64,000 nt of DNA from Actinomycetota bacterium (GCA_009701575.1 WLJX01000004.1:23693-87692), one strand, 5' to 3'. Positions 9,364 to 20,345 are shown, counted from the stretch's first letter. Notes: generated from the letters alone by a model not told the origin. Translations and numbers: made by a program.

Positions 9364-11589
9364 ATGTCTGCAGAGTCACTAATCGATGGATTGAACCCAC
9401 AACAGCAAGCAGCTGTTACTCATGAGGGTTCTCCGCTTTTAGTAGTGGCTGGTGCTGGTTCTGGGAAGACGCGAGTTCTAACAAGGCGAATCGCATACTT
9501 ATTGGGAGAACGTGGCGTAAATCCTTATGAGGTTCTAGCAATTACTTTTACAAATAAAGCTGCAGCAGAAATGAAAGAGCGCGTTGCAGATCTAGTTGGC
9601 GATCGGGCAAAATCAATGTGGGTCTCTACATTTCACTCCGCATGTGTTCGAATCTTGCGCCAAGAAGCATCTAAAATTGGTTACTCAAACTCTTTCACAA
9701 TTTATGATTCATCAGATAGTTTGCGACTTATCACGCTGGTAATGAAAGATATGAATCTAGATATAAAACGTTATGCACCAAGAGCGGTCGCCGGTCTCAT
9801 CTCACAGGCCAAGAATGAACTTCAAGGCCCAGCTGATTTTGTGCAATCGGCTGATAATCAATTTAATGAAATTGTTGCCGAAGTATTTGCGCATTATCAA
9901 AAGCGATTGGCTAGTGCGAATGCTATGGATTTTGATGATTTAATTGGAAGAACTGTTGAAATCTTGCAACGTTATCCCGAGAGTCGCCAACGTTATCGAT
10001 CACGCTTTCGCCATGTTTTAGTCGATGAGTATCAAGATACAAATCATGCGCAATACATGTTGATTAAAGAGCTTGTTGGTACCGAAGGAGAGGGAATCCC
10101 ACTTGCCGAACTCTGCGTTGTTGGCGATGCAGATCAATCAATCTATGCCTTTCGTGGCGCAAATATTCGAAACATTCTGCAATTTGAAGCGGATTATCCA
10201 AGTGCTAAAACAATTCTTCTTGAACAAAATTATCGCTCAACCCAAAATATTCTGACAGCAGCAAACGCTGTAATTTCAAACAACGAAGGTCGTAAAGCTA
10301 AGAACCTTTGGTCCGAATCTGGCTCTGGTTCAAAAATTACAGGTTACGTCGCGGAAAGTGAACACGATGAAGCTGACCATATAGTTTCGGAGATTGGCCG
10401 CCTAAGAAAAGAGAGCCTTTCACAACCTGGCGATACCGCAATTTTCTATCGCACAAATGCCCAGTCTCGAGTATTTGAGGAAGTTTTTTTACGTTCAGCC
10501 ATCCCATACAAAGTTGTTGGTGGAGTGCGCTTCTATGAGCGTAAAGAGGTAAAAGATTTCTTAGCCTATCTTCGAGTGTTAGTTAATTCTGAGGATGAAA
10601 TTTCACTTCGCAGAATTATCAATACGCCAAAGCGTGGAATCGGCGATCGCGCACTAGACACTGTTGACCTATTTGCTAAAGATTCCGATATCTCATTTTG
10701 GAGCGCCCTTAATCGCGCGGCAGAAGTTCCAAGTATTCCAACTCGATCAATCGCCGCAATAAACGACTTCGTTCACTTGATAACTTCGTTAACTTTCTTG
10801 GTCGAAGCCAAAACTCGGCCATCGATTATTGCGCAAGCTGTCCTAGAGCAATCAGGGTTGCTTCACGAACTTGAGAAGAGCGATGATTTGCAAGATGAAT
10901 CGCGCGTCGAGAATTTACAGGAATTGGTCTCTGTTGCAGTTGAATATGAAGAGGGCGAAGTTGAAGAAGGTGAAGAAATTTCACTTCTAGATTTTCTGGA
11001 GAACGTTTCACTTGTTGCAGATTCAGATCAAATTCCTGAAGGCGAAGATCATGGCGGTGTAGTTACGCTAATGACGCTACACACAGCAAAAGGCTTGGAA
11101 TTTCCAACGGTATTTTTAACTGGAATGGAAGAAGGAATATTTCCGCACTCTAGAACTTTGGGTGATCCAAAAGAGATTGAAGAGGAGCGCCGACTGGCAT
11201 ACGTTGGATTAACTAGAGCACGTACTCGATTATTTATTTCACGATCTGAATATCGAAGTTCATGGGGTGCGCCAACCTACAATCCAGCTTCAAGATTTCT
11301 TTCGGAAATTCCAGATGAGGTAATTGAATGGAATGAGCACGCACCGGCACCTTCTAGGGCCAGTATTTTAAAGACATCACATTTCACTCCAGCCCCAAGA
11401 GCGACAGGACGCAAAGCATCTTCGACAATGGTTTTGAACGTTGGAGATCGTGTGTCACATGACACATTTGGATTAGGCAGCGTTATCGCTGTCATCGGAG
11501 AAGGAGATCGTGCCGAAGCCACAATTAACTTCGGTTCACTCGGAGAAAAGCGGTTATTACTGCGATATGCGCCGGTAGAGAAGCTCTAA
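9364..11589 (+). CDS. pcrA: ATP-dependent DNA helicase PcrA/UvrD
   Basis: A 741-residue superfamily 1A 3'-5' helicase for nucleotide excision repair and clearing of replication conflicts. Walker A is VAGAGSGKT (28-36), motif II is DEYQDTN, motif III is GDADQSIYAFRGA, motif IV NYRS, motif V TLHTAKGLEFP and motif VI RRLAYVGLTRA. The last 50 residues (VGDRVSHDTFGLGSV) form the Tudor-like domain that contacts RNA polymerase in PcrA. It lies upstream of sucCD as in Mycobacterium (uvrD1-sucC-sucD), from which it is separated by 66 bases. Confidence 0.96.
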   Translation: MSAESLIDGLNPQQQAAVTHEGSPLLVVAGAGSGKTRVLTRRIAYLLGERGVNPYEVLAITFTNKAAAEMKERVADLVGDRAKSMWVSTFHSACVRILRQEASKIGYSNSFTIYDSSDSLRLITLVMKDMNLDIKRYAPRAVAGLISQAKNELQGPADFVQSADNQFNEIVAEVFAHYQKRLASANAMDFDDLIGRTVEILQRYPESRQRYRSRFRHVLVDEYQDTNHAQYMLIKELVGTEGEGIPLAELCVVGDADQSIYAFRGANIRNILQFEADYPSAKTILLEQNYRSTQNILTAANAVISNNEGRKAKNLWSESGSGSKITGYVAESEHDEADHIVSEIGRLRKESLSQPGDTAIFYRTNAQSRVFEEVFLRSAIPYKVVGGVRFYERKEVKDFLAYLRVLVNSEDEISLRRIINTPKRGIGDRALDTVDLFAKDSDISFWSALNRAAEVPSIPTRSIAAINDFVHLITSLTFLVEAKTRPSIIAQAVLEQSGLLHELEKSDDLQDESRVENLQELVSVAVEYEEGEVEEGEEISLLDFLENVSLVADSDQIPEGEDHGGVVTLMTLHTAKGLEFPTVFLTGMEEGIFPHSRTLGDPKEIEEERRLAYVGLTRARTRLFISRSEYRSSWGAPTYNPASRFLSEIPDEVIEWNEHAPAPSRASILKTSHFTPAPRATGRKASSTMVLNVGDRVSHDTFGLGSVIAVIGEGDRAEATINFGSLGEKRLLLRYAPVEKL

Positions 11590-11635
11590 ACAACCACTAG
11601 GATTTCGCTTATTCGCAAGCGCAAGATTTAGCATT

Positions 11636-11650
11636 TATAACGAATGGGGT
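11636..11650 (+). promoter_or_regulatory. -10 box and Shine-Dalgarno of sucC
   Basis: TATAAC (11636-11641) is followed by GGGGT (11646-11650) about 5 bases before the GTG start at 11656. A short CGCTT/AAGCG hairpin lies upstream at 11607-11622. Confidence 0.4.
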
Positions 11651-11655
11651 AACTA

Positions 11656-12816
11656 GTGGATCTCTTTGAGTATCAAGCTCGAGATCTTTTCGAATCACAC
11701 GGCGTTCCAGTTTTGGGTGGCGCAGTTGCGTACACACCTGAGGAAGCCGAAGCTGCTGCAGAATCAATGGGCGGACGTGTGGTTGTTAAAGCACAAGTAA
11801 AAGTTGGTGGCCGAGGTAAAGCTGGTGGCGTGAAACTTGCAGAAAGTGCGAGCGACGCAAAAGAGAAAGCCACTGCAATTCTTGGAATGGATATCAAGGG
11901 CCACATAGTTAATAAAGTAATGATTGCTCAAGCCGCGCCAATCGAAGCAGAGTACTACTTAGCAATTTTGCTCGACCGCGCAAATCGCAATTTCCTAGTC
12001 ATGGCTTCAGTTGCTGGCGGTATGGAGATTGAAGAAGTTGCACATAAAACCCCAGAAAAATTAGCAAGAATTGGTATCGATCCAAATATCGGAATTTCAA
12101 AAGAGAAGGCACGCGAAATAGTTTTAGCCGGGCAATTCCCAGCCGATGTTGTAGATCAAGTTGTAGATGTATTACTCAAATTATGGGCGGCATTTGTAGC
12201 TGAAGATGCAACTCTTATGGAGATCAACCCACTTGTTAAAACAAGTGATGGAAAAGTTGTTGCACTAGATGGCAAAGTAACATTGGATGACAGTGCAGAC
12301 TTTAGACATCTAGACCATGAAGCGCTTATTGATCACGCTTCAGCAAATCCATTAGAAGCAGCAGCCAAAGCTAAGAATTTGAATTATGTAAAGCTCGATG
12401 GTCAGGTTGGAATCATTGGAAATGGCGCAGGACTTGTGATGAGTACGCTCGATGTCGTCGCTTATGCTGGCGAGAAATTCAACGTTAAGCCAGCAAACTT
12501 CCTAGATATCGGCGGCGGTGCATCAGCTCAAGTAATGGCTGATGGCCTTGGAATTATTCTTGGTGATCCCGATGTTCGAAGCGTTTTCGTAAATGTCTTC
12601 GGTGGTATTACTGCATGTGATGCCGTCGCAAATGGAATTGTTCAAGCCCTTGAAATGCTTGGCGATAAGGCAACTAAGCCAATCGTTGTTAGATTAGATG
12701 GAAACAATGTGCTTGAAGGACGTCGCATCTTGAACGAGGCGGCGCATCCACTTATTCAACAGGTTGACACTATGGATGGCGCAGCAGCGCGCGCTGCAGA
12801 ATTGGCGGCAAAATAA
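11656..12816 (+). CDS. sucC: succinyl-CoA synthetase beta subunit
   Basis: A 386-residue ADP-forming beta subunit of the TCA-cycle enzyme that makes ATP from succinyl-CoA. The N-terminal ATP-grasp domain contains [16 protein letters not shown] and the metal/nucleotide part ends at LMEINPLV. The C-terminal CoA-ligase domain has [17 protein letters not shown] and [12 protein letters not shown]. The start is GTG with a GGGGT Shine-Dalgarno. Its TAA and the sucD ATG share one base, so the two subunits are translationally coupled. Confidence 0.96.
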   Translation: MDLFEYQARDLFESHGVPVLGGAVAYTPEEAEAAAESMGGRVVVKAQVKVGGRGKAGGVKLAESASDAKEKATAILGMDIKGHIVNKVMIAQAAPIEAEYYLAILLDRANRNFLVMASVAGGMEIEEVAHKTPEKLARIGIDPNIGISKEKAREIVLAGQFPADVVDQVVDVLLKLWAAFVAEDATLMEINPLVKTSDGKVVALDGKVTLDDSADFRHLDHEALIDHASANPLEAAAKAKNLNYVKLDGQVGIIGNGAGLVMSTLDVVAYAGEKFNVKPANFLDIGGGASAQVMADGLGIILGDPDVRSVFVNVFGGITACDAVANGIVQALEMLGDKATKPIVVRLDGNNVLEGRRILNEAAHPLIQQVDTMDGAAARAAELAAK

Positions 12817-13706
12817 TGGCGATCTTTGTAAACGAAAATACTAAAGTTCTAGTTCAAGGAATGACTGGTTCTGAAGGTACAAAACATACTGCGCGAATGA
12901 TTAAGTCCGGAACAAAAATTGTTGGTGGAGTTACACCTGGCAAAGGCGGACAGAGCGTTGAGATCGAAGGAGTAACGCTTCCAGTATTTAATAACGTTAC
13001 TGAAGCAGTTGCTGCAACAGGGGCAAACGCTTCGGTTGTATTTGTTCCTCCTAAGTTTGCGAAAGCAGCGGTCATCGATGCAATTGATGCAAAGTTGCCA
13101 CTAGTAGTTGTAATTACTGAAGGAATTCCAGTTCATGATTCTGCAGCGTTCTATGCATATGCTGTTGCAAAAGGAACTACTCGTTTAATTGGGCCAAACT
13201 GCCCAGGTTTAATAAGTCCTGGAAAATCTAATCTGGGAATCATTCCAGCAGACATAACAGGTCCAGGGCGAATCGGACTAGTTTCTAAATCCGGAACTCT
13301 GACCTATCAAATGATGTATGAACTTCGTGACTTTGGAATCAGTACAGCAGTAGGAATTGGTGGCGATCCAATTATTGGTACAACGCATATCGATTGCCTG
13401 CGCGCTTTCCAAGACGATCCAGATACTGATGCAATTGTCATGATTGGTGAAATTGGTGGCGATGCTGAAGAGCGTGCCGCTGCATTTATTGCTGAGTATG
13501 TAACTAAGCCAGTTGTTGGTTATGTTGCAGGTTTTACTGCTCCCGAAGGAAAGACAATGGGACATGCTGGAGCGATTGTTTCTGGTTCTTCTGGAACCGC
13601 TGCTGCAAAGCAGAGTGCACTTGAAGCAGTTGGCGTTAGCGTCGGTAAGACACCAAGTGAAGCCGCGCAATTAATGCGCACTATTTTAAATAATAAAAAA
13701 GGTTAA
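12816..13706 (+). CDS. sucD: succinyl-CoA synthetase alpha subunit
   Basis: A 296-residue alpha subunit. The CoA-binding Rossmann domain is N-terminal ([13 protein letters not shown]). The phosphohistidine is in GHAGAIVSG near residue 248. Together with SucC it interconverts succinyl-CoA and succinate with formation of ATP. Fused by TAATG to sucC and followed after 5 bases by a PerM-like membrane protein gene, the same order as in Mycobacterium tuberculosis. Confidence 0.96.
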   Translation: MAIFVNENTKVLVQGMTGSEGTKHTARMIKSGTKIVGGVTPGKGGQSVEIEGVTLPVFNNVTEAVAATGANASVVFVPPKFAKAAVIDAIDAKLPLVVVITEGIPVHDSAAFYAYAVAKGTTRLIGPNCPGLISPGKSNLGIIPADITGPGRIGLVSKSGTLTYQMMYELRDFGISTAVGIGGDPIIGTTHIDCLRAFQDDPDTDAIVMIGEIGGDAEERAAAFIAEYVTKPVVGYVAGFTAPEGKTMGHAGAIVSGSSGTAAAKQSALEAVGVSVGKTPSEAAQLMRTILNNKKG

Positions 13707-13711
13707 CTAAC

Positions 13712-14809
13712 TTGGGCCGCATCCTGCTGGTTACTTTTCAACAGGCGCTGCGCAGTGTGGCCTTAATTTTATTTCCACTTAGTTTTATCGCGCTCTTCGC
13801 ATGGTCGACAGCCGGTAGTGCAACTGGAAATACCTCTGATCCAATTCGCGCCGCGATTTGGCTCTGGCTCGGTGGACATTTAATTCCATTTAAATTGGCG
13901 TTATCTTCTGGCTTCTCAAGTGGTGCTCTTACATACCTTCCACTTGGAGCAGTTATTTTTCCTTGGCTTGCCATCCGAAGTGGATTTCGTCGAGCCAGCG
14001 ATTATCTAAGCAATCCACGTGGTGCAAGATCATTTATCGTGATTTGGTACACGGCAATTGCAACAATTGCGGCTTTGCTTTCACAGAGCACAAACATCAA
14101 GCCAAATATTATTCTGACTCCAATATTAGTTTCAATTATTGGGTTGAGTGCAACCGTCGGATACCAGGCCAAAGCCTTTGAAAGATTTAGGCTATTAACC
14201 TTTTCGTTCCTTGCCCTTTTAGGCCTGGTCATAATTTTTATAGCAATCTCATTAGGTCTGCATTTTGCGGTTGTGAAGTCTCTTGCAATCGTTATCCAGC
14301 CAGGAATTATGGGTGGAATTCTCTTTACGCTCTTGCAACTTCTATATCTTCCTAATATGGCTCTGGCCGGTATTTCATATCTATTTGGAACCGGATTTTC
14401 TTTAGGGCTTGGTACTTCAATTTCGCCAATAAATTTAGATTTAAATTCTCTTCCCGCCATTCCAATCTTGGGTGCATTGCCAACGAGTGAGCATCCAATC
14501 TATTTAATAGCGCTAATCGCGCCGGTATTAATGATTCTCGTTAATCAAATCGTTATTTTCCGCCGTTTTCAAGCCTTTACAATTCGGCAGACTGAATTGG
14601 TGAAAGCGCTAATTCCACTACTGGCGCTGTTGATGGCGCTTTCGTATTTTGCGGGTGGAACGCTTCTAACTCAGGACATGAATCCAGTCGGGATCAGTTG
14701 GTGGAAGTTGCCGACTGTTTTTGCACTAATTCAGTCAGTAGCGCTGATTTTTGGGTTGTACCTGCCCAAGTTGATAAAGAAAATTAAAGCTCATAAGAGC
14801 GAGCTTTAG
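13712..14809 (+). CDS. PerM-like integral membrane protein (DUF6350)
   Basis: A 365-residue polytopic membrane protein with about nine hydrophobic segments spread over the whole chain and a basic C-terminus (KLIKKIKAHKSEL). The sequence itself has no catalytic motif. Position between sucD and purN is that of DUF6350/PerM (Rv0955), a membrane protein linked in mycobacteria to cell division under stress. Assignment relies on topology plus this conserved order. The start is TTG at 13712, and the stop is directly followed by the purN ATG. Confidence 0.75.
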   Translation: MGRILLVTFQQALRSVALILFPLSFIALFAWSTAGSATGNTSDPIRAAIWLWLGGHLIPFKLALSSGFSSGALTYLPLGAVIFPWLAIRSGFRRASDYLSNPRGARSFIVIWYTAIATIAALLSQSTNIKPNIILTPILVSIIGLSATVGYQAKAFERFRLLTFSFLALLGLVIIFIAISLGLHFAVVKSLAIVIQPGIMGGILFTLLQLLYLPNMALAGISYLFGTGFSLGLGTSISPINLDLNSLPAIPILGALPTSEHPIYLIALIAPVLMILVNQIVIFRRFQAFTIRQTELVKALIPLLALLMALSYFAGGTLLTQDMNPVGISWWKLPTVFALIQSVALIFGLYLPKLIKKIKAHKSEL

Positions 14810-15376
14810 ATGAAGATAGTTTTATTAGCCTCCGGAAGTGGTTCCTTAGCTCAGGCAATCATCGATGCAAAAAGTGCTGGTGATTTGGATTTAGAAATTC
14901 TGGCACTAGTTTCAGATCGAGATTCAGAAGTTTTAATTCGTGCGACATCAGCAGGAATAATTACAAAGAACTTACCAATGACACCAGATCGAGCATCCTG
15001 GGATACCCAGTTAATTAATTACCTTTCAGAGCTAAAACCAGACTTGGTTGTGAGCGTTGGCTTCATGCGTATCTTGTCCAAAGAATTTGTAGAAAAATTC
15101 CGCACAATAAACACCCATCCAGCTTTGTTGCCCAATTTCCCTGGCGCCCACGGCGTAAGAGATGCGCTGACCGCAGGAGTCACCAAGACTGGTGCAACGG
15201 TGCACTGGGTTGATGCTGGTGTTGATACTGGTGCGACTATTGCTCAGAAGGAAGTTGAGATTCTGCCAACAGATGATGAAGCAACTCTGCATGAACGCAT
15301 TAAGATTGTGGAACGAGCGCTCATAGTTGAGGCCCTTAAAAACTTCATTATTAGCGGAATTCCAGGGCGGATTTAA
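14810..15376 (+). CDS. purN: phosphoribosylglycinamide formyltransferase
   Basis: A 188-residue 10-formyl-THF-dependent GAR transformylase, the third step of purine synthesis. The N-terminal loop is [11 protein letters not shown]. The catalytic triad is seen as N and H in [16 protein letters not shown] and the aspartate in [11 protein letters not shown]. It starts without spacer after the PerM-like gene and shares one base with purH (TAATG). Confidence 0.95.
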   Translation: MKIVLLASGSGSLAQAIIDAKSAGDLDLEILALVSDRDSEVLIRATSAGIITKNLPMTPDRASWDTQLINYLSELKPDLVVSVGFMRILSKEFVEKFRTINTHPALLPNFPGAHGVRDALTAGVTKTGATVHWVDAGVDTGATIAQKEVEILPTDDEATLHERIKIVERALIVEALKNFIISGIPGRI

Positions 15377-16914
15377 TGGATCGCAAGAAAATATCACGAG
15401 CACTTGTCAGCGTTTATGACAAGGTTGGTTTGGTTGAACTTGGTAAGAACCTGGAAAAACATGGAATTGAGATTCTTTCTACTGGTTCAACTGCTAAAAC
15501 TTTACGTGAAGCAGGAGTAAAAGTAATTCCAGTCGAGGAGTACACCGGCTTTCCCGAAATGCTTGGCGGACGCGTAAAGACGCTGCATCCCAGAATTCAT
15601 GGTGGAATATTGGCCGATCAAAGTGATCCGGAGCATTTGTCACAACTAGCAGCCCAAGATATTGCGCCCTTTGATTTAGTAATCATAAATCTCTATCCAT
15701 TTACCCAGACCATCGCAAGCGGCGCAAAATTTGAAGAATGTATTGAACAAATTGATATTGGTGGACCAAGTATGTTGCGTGGTGCTGCGAAGAATCATAA
15801 ATCCGTCGCAGTTATTTCGGATCCATCGCAATACGGATTACTTAATGAAGCTTTGAATAGTGGTGGCTTTACACTGCAAGAACGTCAGAAATTAGCGATG
15901 GCTACATATCGCAAAACTGCCGAATACGACATTGCTATTTCAGAGTGGTTGGGCAGCGAATTAGATCAGAGCGACTGGCGAGCCAAGGTTTGGAAGAAGA
16001 TTGCAGACCTTAGATATGGTGAGAATCCACATCAATCAGCGACGGTTTACTTAGATAGTTCAACTTCAGTTGGAATAACAAGTGCTAAGCAACACCATGG
16101 CAAAGAAATGTCATTTAATAATTACACCGATGCTGATGCCGCACTACGGGCAGCTTATGATCACAGCGAACCATGCGTTGCAATTATTAAACATGCAAAT
16201 CCTTGTGGAATTGCAATAGCCAGTGATATCGCAACCGCTCATGCCGCAGCTCATGCTTGCGATTCAGTATCTGCTTTCGGGGGAGTAGTGGCCGCAAATC
16301 GCTCGGTATCAAAGAATATGGCTCTAGCGCTAAGTGAAATATTTACTGAGGTTGTGGTTGCACCAGGATATGAAGATGGTGCAATTGAAATTCTCTCCAA
16401 GAAACCATCAATTCGAATTCTAGAAATTTCTGATTATAAAATAGCTAAAGAAGAACTTCGCCCAATTTCAGGTGGCATATTGATTCAAGAGACTGATCTC
16501 ATAAATGTAGATGGCGATAGTTCAGCAAATTGGCAACAAGTATCAGGTGGAAAAGTGAGCGCGGAAGTTTTGCGAGATTTAGAGTTTGCCTGGCGAAGTG
16601 TGCGCGCTGTTAAGAGCAATGCAATCTTGTTGGCGAAGAACGGTGCATCAGTCGGTGTTGGTATGGGTCAGGTAAATAGAGTTGATAGTGCAAAACTTGC
16701 AATCGATCGTGCTGGAAATCGCGCCCAAGGTTGCGTCGCTGCAAGTGATGCTTTCTTTCCATTTGCCGATGGACTTCAAATTCTCTTAGCCGCCGGAGTA
16801 TCTGCTGTCGTAGCGCCAGGTGGAAGTGTGCGTGATGCTGAAGTGATTGAAGCGGCAAAGAGCGCTGGAGTACCCATGTTCTTCACTGGGGTTCGCCATT
16901 TTTCACATGCCTAA
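15376..16914 (+). CDS. purH: bifunctional AICAR transformylase / IMP cyclohydrolase
   Basis: A 512-residue enzyme for the last two steps to IMP. The N-terminal MGS-like cyclohydrolase domain (about 1-195) has [16 protein letters not shown] and [13 protein letters not shown] motifs. The AICAR transformylase domain has [11 protein letters not shown], the folate-site [10 protein letters not shown] and a C-terminal [10 protein letters not shown] with the conserved terminal histidines. Coupled to purN, it feeds IMP to the guaB branch elsewhere in the window. Confidence 0.96.
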   Translation: MDRKKISRALVSVYDKVGLVELGKNLEKHGIEILSTGSTAKTLREAGVKVIPVEEYTGFPEMLGGRVKTLHPRIHGGILADQSDPEHLSQLAAQDIAPFDLVIINLYPFTQTIASGAKFEECIEQIDIGGPSMLRGAAKNHKSVAVISDPSQYGLLNEALNSGGFTLQERQKLAMATYRKTAEYDIAISEWLGSELDQSDWRAKVWKKIADLRYGENPHQSATVYLDSSTSVGITSAKQHHGKEMSFNNYTDADAALRAAYDHSEPCVAIIKHANPCGIAIASDIATAHAAAHACDSVSAFGGVVAANRSVSKNMALALSEIFTEVVVAPGYEDGAIEILSKKPSIRILEISDYKIAKEELRPISGGILIQETDLINVDGDSSANWQQVSGGKVSAEVLRDLEFAWRSVRAVKSNAILLAKNGASVGVGMGQVNRVDSAKLAIDRAGNRAQGCVAASDAFFPFADGLQILLAAGVSAVVAPGGSVRDAEVIEAAKSAGVPMFFTGVRHFSHA

Positions 16915-16924
16915 CTCTTCTCGA

Positions 16925-16930
16925 TAGGAT
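16925..16930 (+). promoter_or_regulatory. -10 box of leaderless folD
   Basis: TAGGAT followed by TGCAAT (6 bases) and ATG at 16937, in the 22-base gap after purH. folD therefore seems to have its own promoter. Confidence 0.5.
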
Positions 16931-16936
16931 TGCAAT

Positions 16937-17773
16937 ATGAGCGCAATAATTCTTGATGGTAAAGCCACAGCGGCAATAATCAAAGAAGAGTTACGCCAAA
17001 TCGTTTCAACTTTAATCAACAAGCCAGGACTTGGAACAATTTTGGTAGGAGATGATGCGGGTTCGCATTCTTACGTTGATGGAAAACATAAAGATTGTGC
17101 TGAAGTTGGAATTAATTCAATTCGAATTGATCTACCTGCCAACTCAAGTCAGAACGATGTTCTTGCGGCAATCAAGGATTTAAATAACAGCAAAGAATGC
17201 ACTGGTTATATTGTTCAACTCCCAGTTCCAAAGGGAATAAGTGCAAATCTATTATTAGAAAGTATCGACCCAGCCAAAGATGCAGATGGTTTGCATCCAC
17301 TCAGTTTAGGGCGATTAGTTATTGGCGAGAAGGCCCCGCTGCCTTGCACCCCCCGTGGCATCCTGGAATTGCTAAATCGTTATTCACTTTCAACTTCCGG
17401 GAAAGATGTTGTGGTTATGGGACGTGGTTTAACCGTTGGACGCCCACTCGCTTTACTTCTATCTCAAAGAGGTAGCGATGCCACCGTAACAATTACCCAC
17501 ACTAAAACTGTTGATGTTATTTCACATACCAAGCGCGCGGACATAATCGTTGCCGCAATTGGAAGTGCGCACTTCTTGACTCCAGAGATGATTAAGCCAG
17601 GAGCAATCGTTTTGGATGTCGGCATTACTCGCACCGCAGCAGGTTTACTTGGAGATGTTCATCCAGATGTTGCAAAGGTTGCATCAGCGATTGCACCGAT
17701 GCCGGGTGGCGTTGGCCCAATGACTCGCGCAATGCTGCTTTCGAATGTTGTAGAAATGGCGCAACGAATTTAA
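16937..17773 (+). CDS. folD: methylene-THF dehydrogenase / methenyl-THF cyclohydrolase
   Basis: A 278-residue bifunctional folate enzyme that makes 10-formyl-THF for PurN and PurH. The catalytic lysine lies in YVDGKHKDC (usually YVxxKxK), followed by [16 protein letters not shown] and PCTP. The NADP Rossmann turn is [12 protein letters not shown], and the C-terminal signature is MPGGVGPMT. It is separated from purH by 22 bases holding a promoter and shares one base with the next small membrane gene. Confidence 0.96.
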   Translation: MSAIILDGKATAAIIKEELRQIVSTLINKPGLGTILVGDDAGSHSYVDGKHKDCAEVGINSIRIDLPANSSQNDVLAAIKDLNNSKECTGYIVQLPVPKGISANLLLESIDPAKDADGLHPLSLGRLVIGEKAPLPCTPRGILELLNRYSLSTSGKDVVVMGRGLTVGRPLALLLSQRGSDATVTITHTKTVDVISHTKRADIIVAAIGSAHFLTPEMIKPGAIVLDVGITRTAAGLLGDVHPDVAKVASAIAPMPGGVGPMTRAMLLSNVVEMAQRI

Positions 17774-18012
17774 TGAAAATTGCTATCGATCGTTTGAGGC
17801 TTGCTGCATTTGGAATAATCGTTCTAGGTGTTCTCCTTGGGATTTTTAACGTTGTCCGAACAGGAGCGCTTTTACTTGCACTGGGCACTGGCGTCATAGC
17901 GATTACTAAATATTTACGCTCAAATCGCCACCGAAAGATTGAGCTAATTCTCCCCGTTGGAATGGCAATACTACTTTTTGTGGTGGCGCTCACACTGCCT
18001 CATGCCAAGTAA
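17773..18012 (+). CDS. small membrane protein, DUF3017
   Basis: A 79-residue protein with two or three hydrophobic helices separated by a basic loop (KYLRSNRHRK). It matches DUF3017, a family found next to folD throughout Actinobacteria (for example Rv3355c beside folD). It is coupled to folD by TAATG. Function is unknown. Confidence 0.8.
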   Translation: MKIAIDRLRLAAFGIIVLGVLLGIFNVVRTGALLLALGTGVIAITKYLRSNRHRKIELILPVGMAILLFVVALTLPHAK

Positions 18013-18032
18013 CATTTAGCCATTGGGATTTA

Positions 18033-18061
18033 TTAGAAGTAATTAGAAGTACTTAGAAAAG
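18033..18061 (+). repeat. three helically phased TTAGAA repeats upstream of mdh
   Basis: TTAGAAGTA at 18033, TTAGAAGTA at 18043 and TTAGAAAAG at 18053 recur with an exact 10-base period, ending 11 bases before the mdh ATG. Sites one helical turn apart suggest a regulator-binding array. The third copy overlaps the AAAAGGG ribosome-binding region. Confidence 0.45.
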
Positions 18062-18072
18062 GGAATAAGAAA

Positions 18073-19029
18073 ATGAGTAGATCAGGGAAAGTTACTGTTG
18101 TAGGAGCTGGTTTTTATGGTTCAACAACTGCACTTCGGTTAGCAGAATATGACATCTTTGAAACAGTAGTACTCACAGATATTTTAGAAGGTAAGCCTGA
18201 AGGCTTGGCTTTGGATATGAATCAATCCCGATCAATTGAAGGATTCGAAACAAAGATTGTTGGCGCAACAACTACTGCTGAAGGTGCAGGATACGAAGCA
18301 ACTGCTAACTCCGAAGTTGTAGTTATCACTGCAGGATTGCCACGCAAGCCAGGCATGAGTCGTATGGATTTAATCGGCGTAAACGCTGGAATCGTTCGAG
18401 GCGTTGCTGAAAATATTGCTAAGCATTCACCAAACGCCGTAATTATTGTTGTTTCAAATCCATTAGATGAAATGACCGCACTTACCCAATTGGCTACATC
18501 GTTTCCTAAGAATCGTGTAATGGGCCAGGCTGGAATGTTGGACACCGCACGCTTTACAAACTTTGTTGCCGAAGAACTTAAGGTACCTGTTGCTTCAGTA
18601 AAGACGTTAACTCTTGGTTCACATGGCGACACAATGGTTCCAGTTCCAAGTCGTTGCACTGTCGACGGTAAGCCGCTAACTGAACTTTTGGATTCAGCAA
18701 AAATAGAATCACTTGTTGACCGCACTAGAAACGGTGGTGCAGAAGTTGTTGCACTACTTAAAACAGGCTCTGCTTATTACGCACCATCTGCAGCCGCAGC
18801 AAGAATGGCCAAAGCAGTCAAGGAAGATTCTGGTGCAGTAATGCCAGTGTGTGCCTGGGTTGATGGCGAATATGGAATCAGTGGTGTATATCTCGGCGTT
18901 GAAGCCGAAATTGGAAAGAGCGGAGTTCGCAAAGTTGTTGAAGGTGCGTTAACTCCTTCAGAAGTAGAAGCTCTCAAGGCGGCAGCAGAAGCTGTTCGCG
19001 CCAAGCAAGCAGATGTTAAAGATCTCTAA
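18073..19029 (+). CDS. mdh: malate dehydrogenase (LDH-like type)
   Basis: A 318-residue NAD-dependent malate dehydrogenase of the lactate dehydrogenase-like class. The Rossmann turn is VVGAGFYGS and the first substrate arginine lies in GLPRKPGMSRMDL. VSNPLDEMT follows, and the catalytic histidine is in LTLGSHGDTMV. Arginine at the selectivity position (PRKPGMSR) and the NPLD motif support malate over lactate. It oxidises malate to oxaloacetate in the TCA cycle and is followed by icd after 33 bases. A leader with AAAAGGG and the phased repeats precedes it. Confidence 0.93.
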   Translation: MSRSGKVTVVGAGFYGSTTALRLAEYDIFETVVLTDILEGKPEGLALDMNQSRSIEGFETKIVGATTTAEGAGYEATANSEVVVITAGLPRKPGMSRMDLIGVNAGIVRGVAENIAKHSPNAVIIVVSNPLDEMTALTQLATSFPKNRVMGQAGMLDTARFTNFVAEELKVPVASVKTLTLGSHGDTMVPVPSRCTVDGKPLTELLDSAKIESLVDRTRNGGAEVVALLKTGSAYYAPSAAAARMAKAVKEDSGAVMPVCAWVDGEYGISGVYLGVEAEIGKSGVRKVVEGALTPSEVEALKAAAEAVRAKQADVKDL

Positions 19030-19062
19030 AACTTAAGAAGAAAATAGAAACGGGCGAAGAAA

Positions 19063-20280
19063 ATGTCGAAGATTAAAGTAGAGGGAACAGTCGTTGAACT
19101 AGATGGCGATGAGATGACTCGCATTATTTGGTCATTTATCAAAGAGAAATTGATCTTGCCTTATCTAGATGTAAATCTTGAATATTACGACCTCGGAATT
19201 GAACACCGAGACGCCACAAATGATCAGGTAACTATTGATTCTGCTAATGCGATAAAGAAGCATGGCGTGGGAATTAAGTGCGCAACCATAACTCCAGACG
19301 AGGCCCGAGTTGAAGAATTTGGTCTAAAGCAGATGTGGAAGTCACCGAATGGAACTATCCGCAATATTTTGGGTGGCGTAATTTTCCGTGAACCAATCAT
19401 TATGAAGAATGTGCCAAGACTTGTTCCTAACTGGACCAAGCCAATCGTTATCGGCCGTCATGCATATGGCGATCAGTACAAGGCCACAGATTTCCGAGTT
19501 CCAGGTGCCGGCACGCTAACAATGACATTCACACCTAAAGATGGTTCAAAGCCTATGGAATTTAACGTCTTTGATTTTCCATCATCTGGTGTTGCGATGG
19601 GTATGTATAACTTAGATGACTCAATTCGCGACTTTGCGCGTGCATCGATGAATTATGGTTTAATCCGAAACTATCCAGTATTTCTTTCGACTAAGAACAC
19701 AATTTTAAAGGCTTACGATGGTCGCTTCAAAGATATTTTTGCAGAAGTTTTCGAGAGTGAATTCAAAGCTAAGTTTGATGCCGCAGGCATCACTTATGAG
19801 CACCGTTTAATTGATGACATGGTTGCAACCTCACTTCGTTGGGAGGGTGGTTATGTTTGGGCCTGTAAGAATTACGATGGCGATGTGCAATCAGATACCG
19901 TCGCACAAGGTTACGGATCACTCGGTTTAATGACTTCAGTACTTATGACTCCAGATGGATTAACCGTTGAATCTGAAGCTGCACACGGAACGGTTACTCG
20001 TCACTTCCGCGATCACCAAGCCGGAAAGCAAACTTCAACAAATCCAATTGCATCTATCTTTGCTTGGACACAAGGTCTATCTCACCGTGCAAAGTTGGAT
20101 AACAATCCAGCGCTTGCAGAGTTTGCATCAACTCTTGAGAAGGTCTGCGTACAAACTGTTGAATCTGGAAAGATGACTAAGGATCTTGCAATCCTGATTT
20201 CAAAAGATAGCCCTTGGTTAAATACTCAAGACTTCTTAGCCGCAATCGATGAGAATCTAAAGGTCGCCTTAAATAAGTAA
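19063..20280 (+). CDS. icd: NADP-dependent isocitrate dehydrogenase (homodimeric type II)
   Basis: A 405-residue eukaryote-like IDH. N-terminal [14 protein letters not shown], the isocitrate-binding [12 protein letters not shown] with phosphorylatable-type serine, YDGRFKDIF and the Mg/NADP region [11 protein letters not shown] are characteristic. It oxidatively decarboxylates isocitrate to 2-oxoglutarate, giving NADPH. It follows mdh by 33 bases, preceded by a GAAGAAAA-type weak ribosome site. It ends just before a strong bidirectional terminator. Confidence 0.95.
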   Translation: MSKIKVEGTVVELDGDEMTRIIWSFIKEKLILPYLDVNLEYYDLGIEHRDATNDQVTIDSANAIKKHGVGIKCATITPDEARVEEFGLKQMWKSPNGTIRNILGGVIFREPIIMKNVPRLVPNWTKPIVIGRHAYGDQYKATDFRVPGAGTLTMTFTPKDGSKPMEFNVFDFPSSGVAMGMYNLDDSIRDFARASMNYGLIRNYPVFLSTKNTILKAYDGRFKDIFAEVFESEFKAKFDAAGITYEHRLIDDMVATSLRWEGGYVWACKNYDGDVQSDTVAQGYGSLGLMTSVLMTPDGLTVESEAAHGTVTRHFRDHQAGKQTSTNPIASIFAWTQGLSHRAKLDNNPALAEFASTLEKVCVQTVESGKMTKDLAILISKDSPWLNTQDFLAAIDENLKVALNK

Positions 20281-20294
20281 TTCATTTGTTACAG

Positions 20295-20333
20295 AAAAAA
20301 GCCCCGCACCAGATATTGGCAGCGGGGCTTTTT
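20295..20333. terminator. bidirectional intrinsic terminator between icd and the msiK-like gene
   Basis: A-tract AAAAAA, stem GCCCCGC, 14-base loop, stem GCGGGGC, then TTTTT. The flanking A and T runs extend the stem and allow it to work for both converging genes. It is the only convincing intrinsic terminator in the window. Confidence 0.92.
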
Positions 20334-20345
20334 AGTTATCACTAA

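Noticed and set aside
14002..14460. Minus-strand 152-codon open frame inside the PerM-like gene
   Set aside because: Antisense shadow; the plus frame has coherent membrane topology and conserved gene order.
18222..18725. Long minus-strand open frame (167 codons) inside mdh
   Set aside because: Antisense shadow of a clear mdh gene with low-complexity translation and no recognisable motif.
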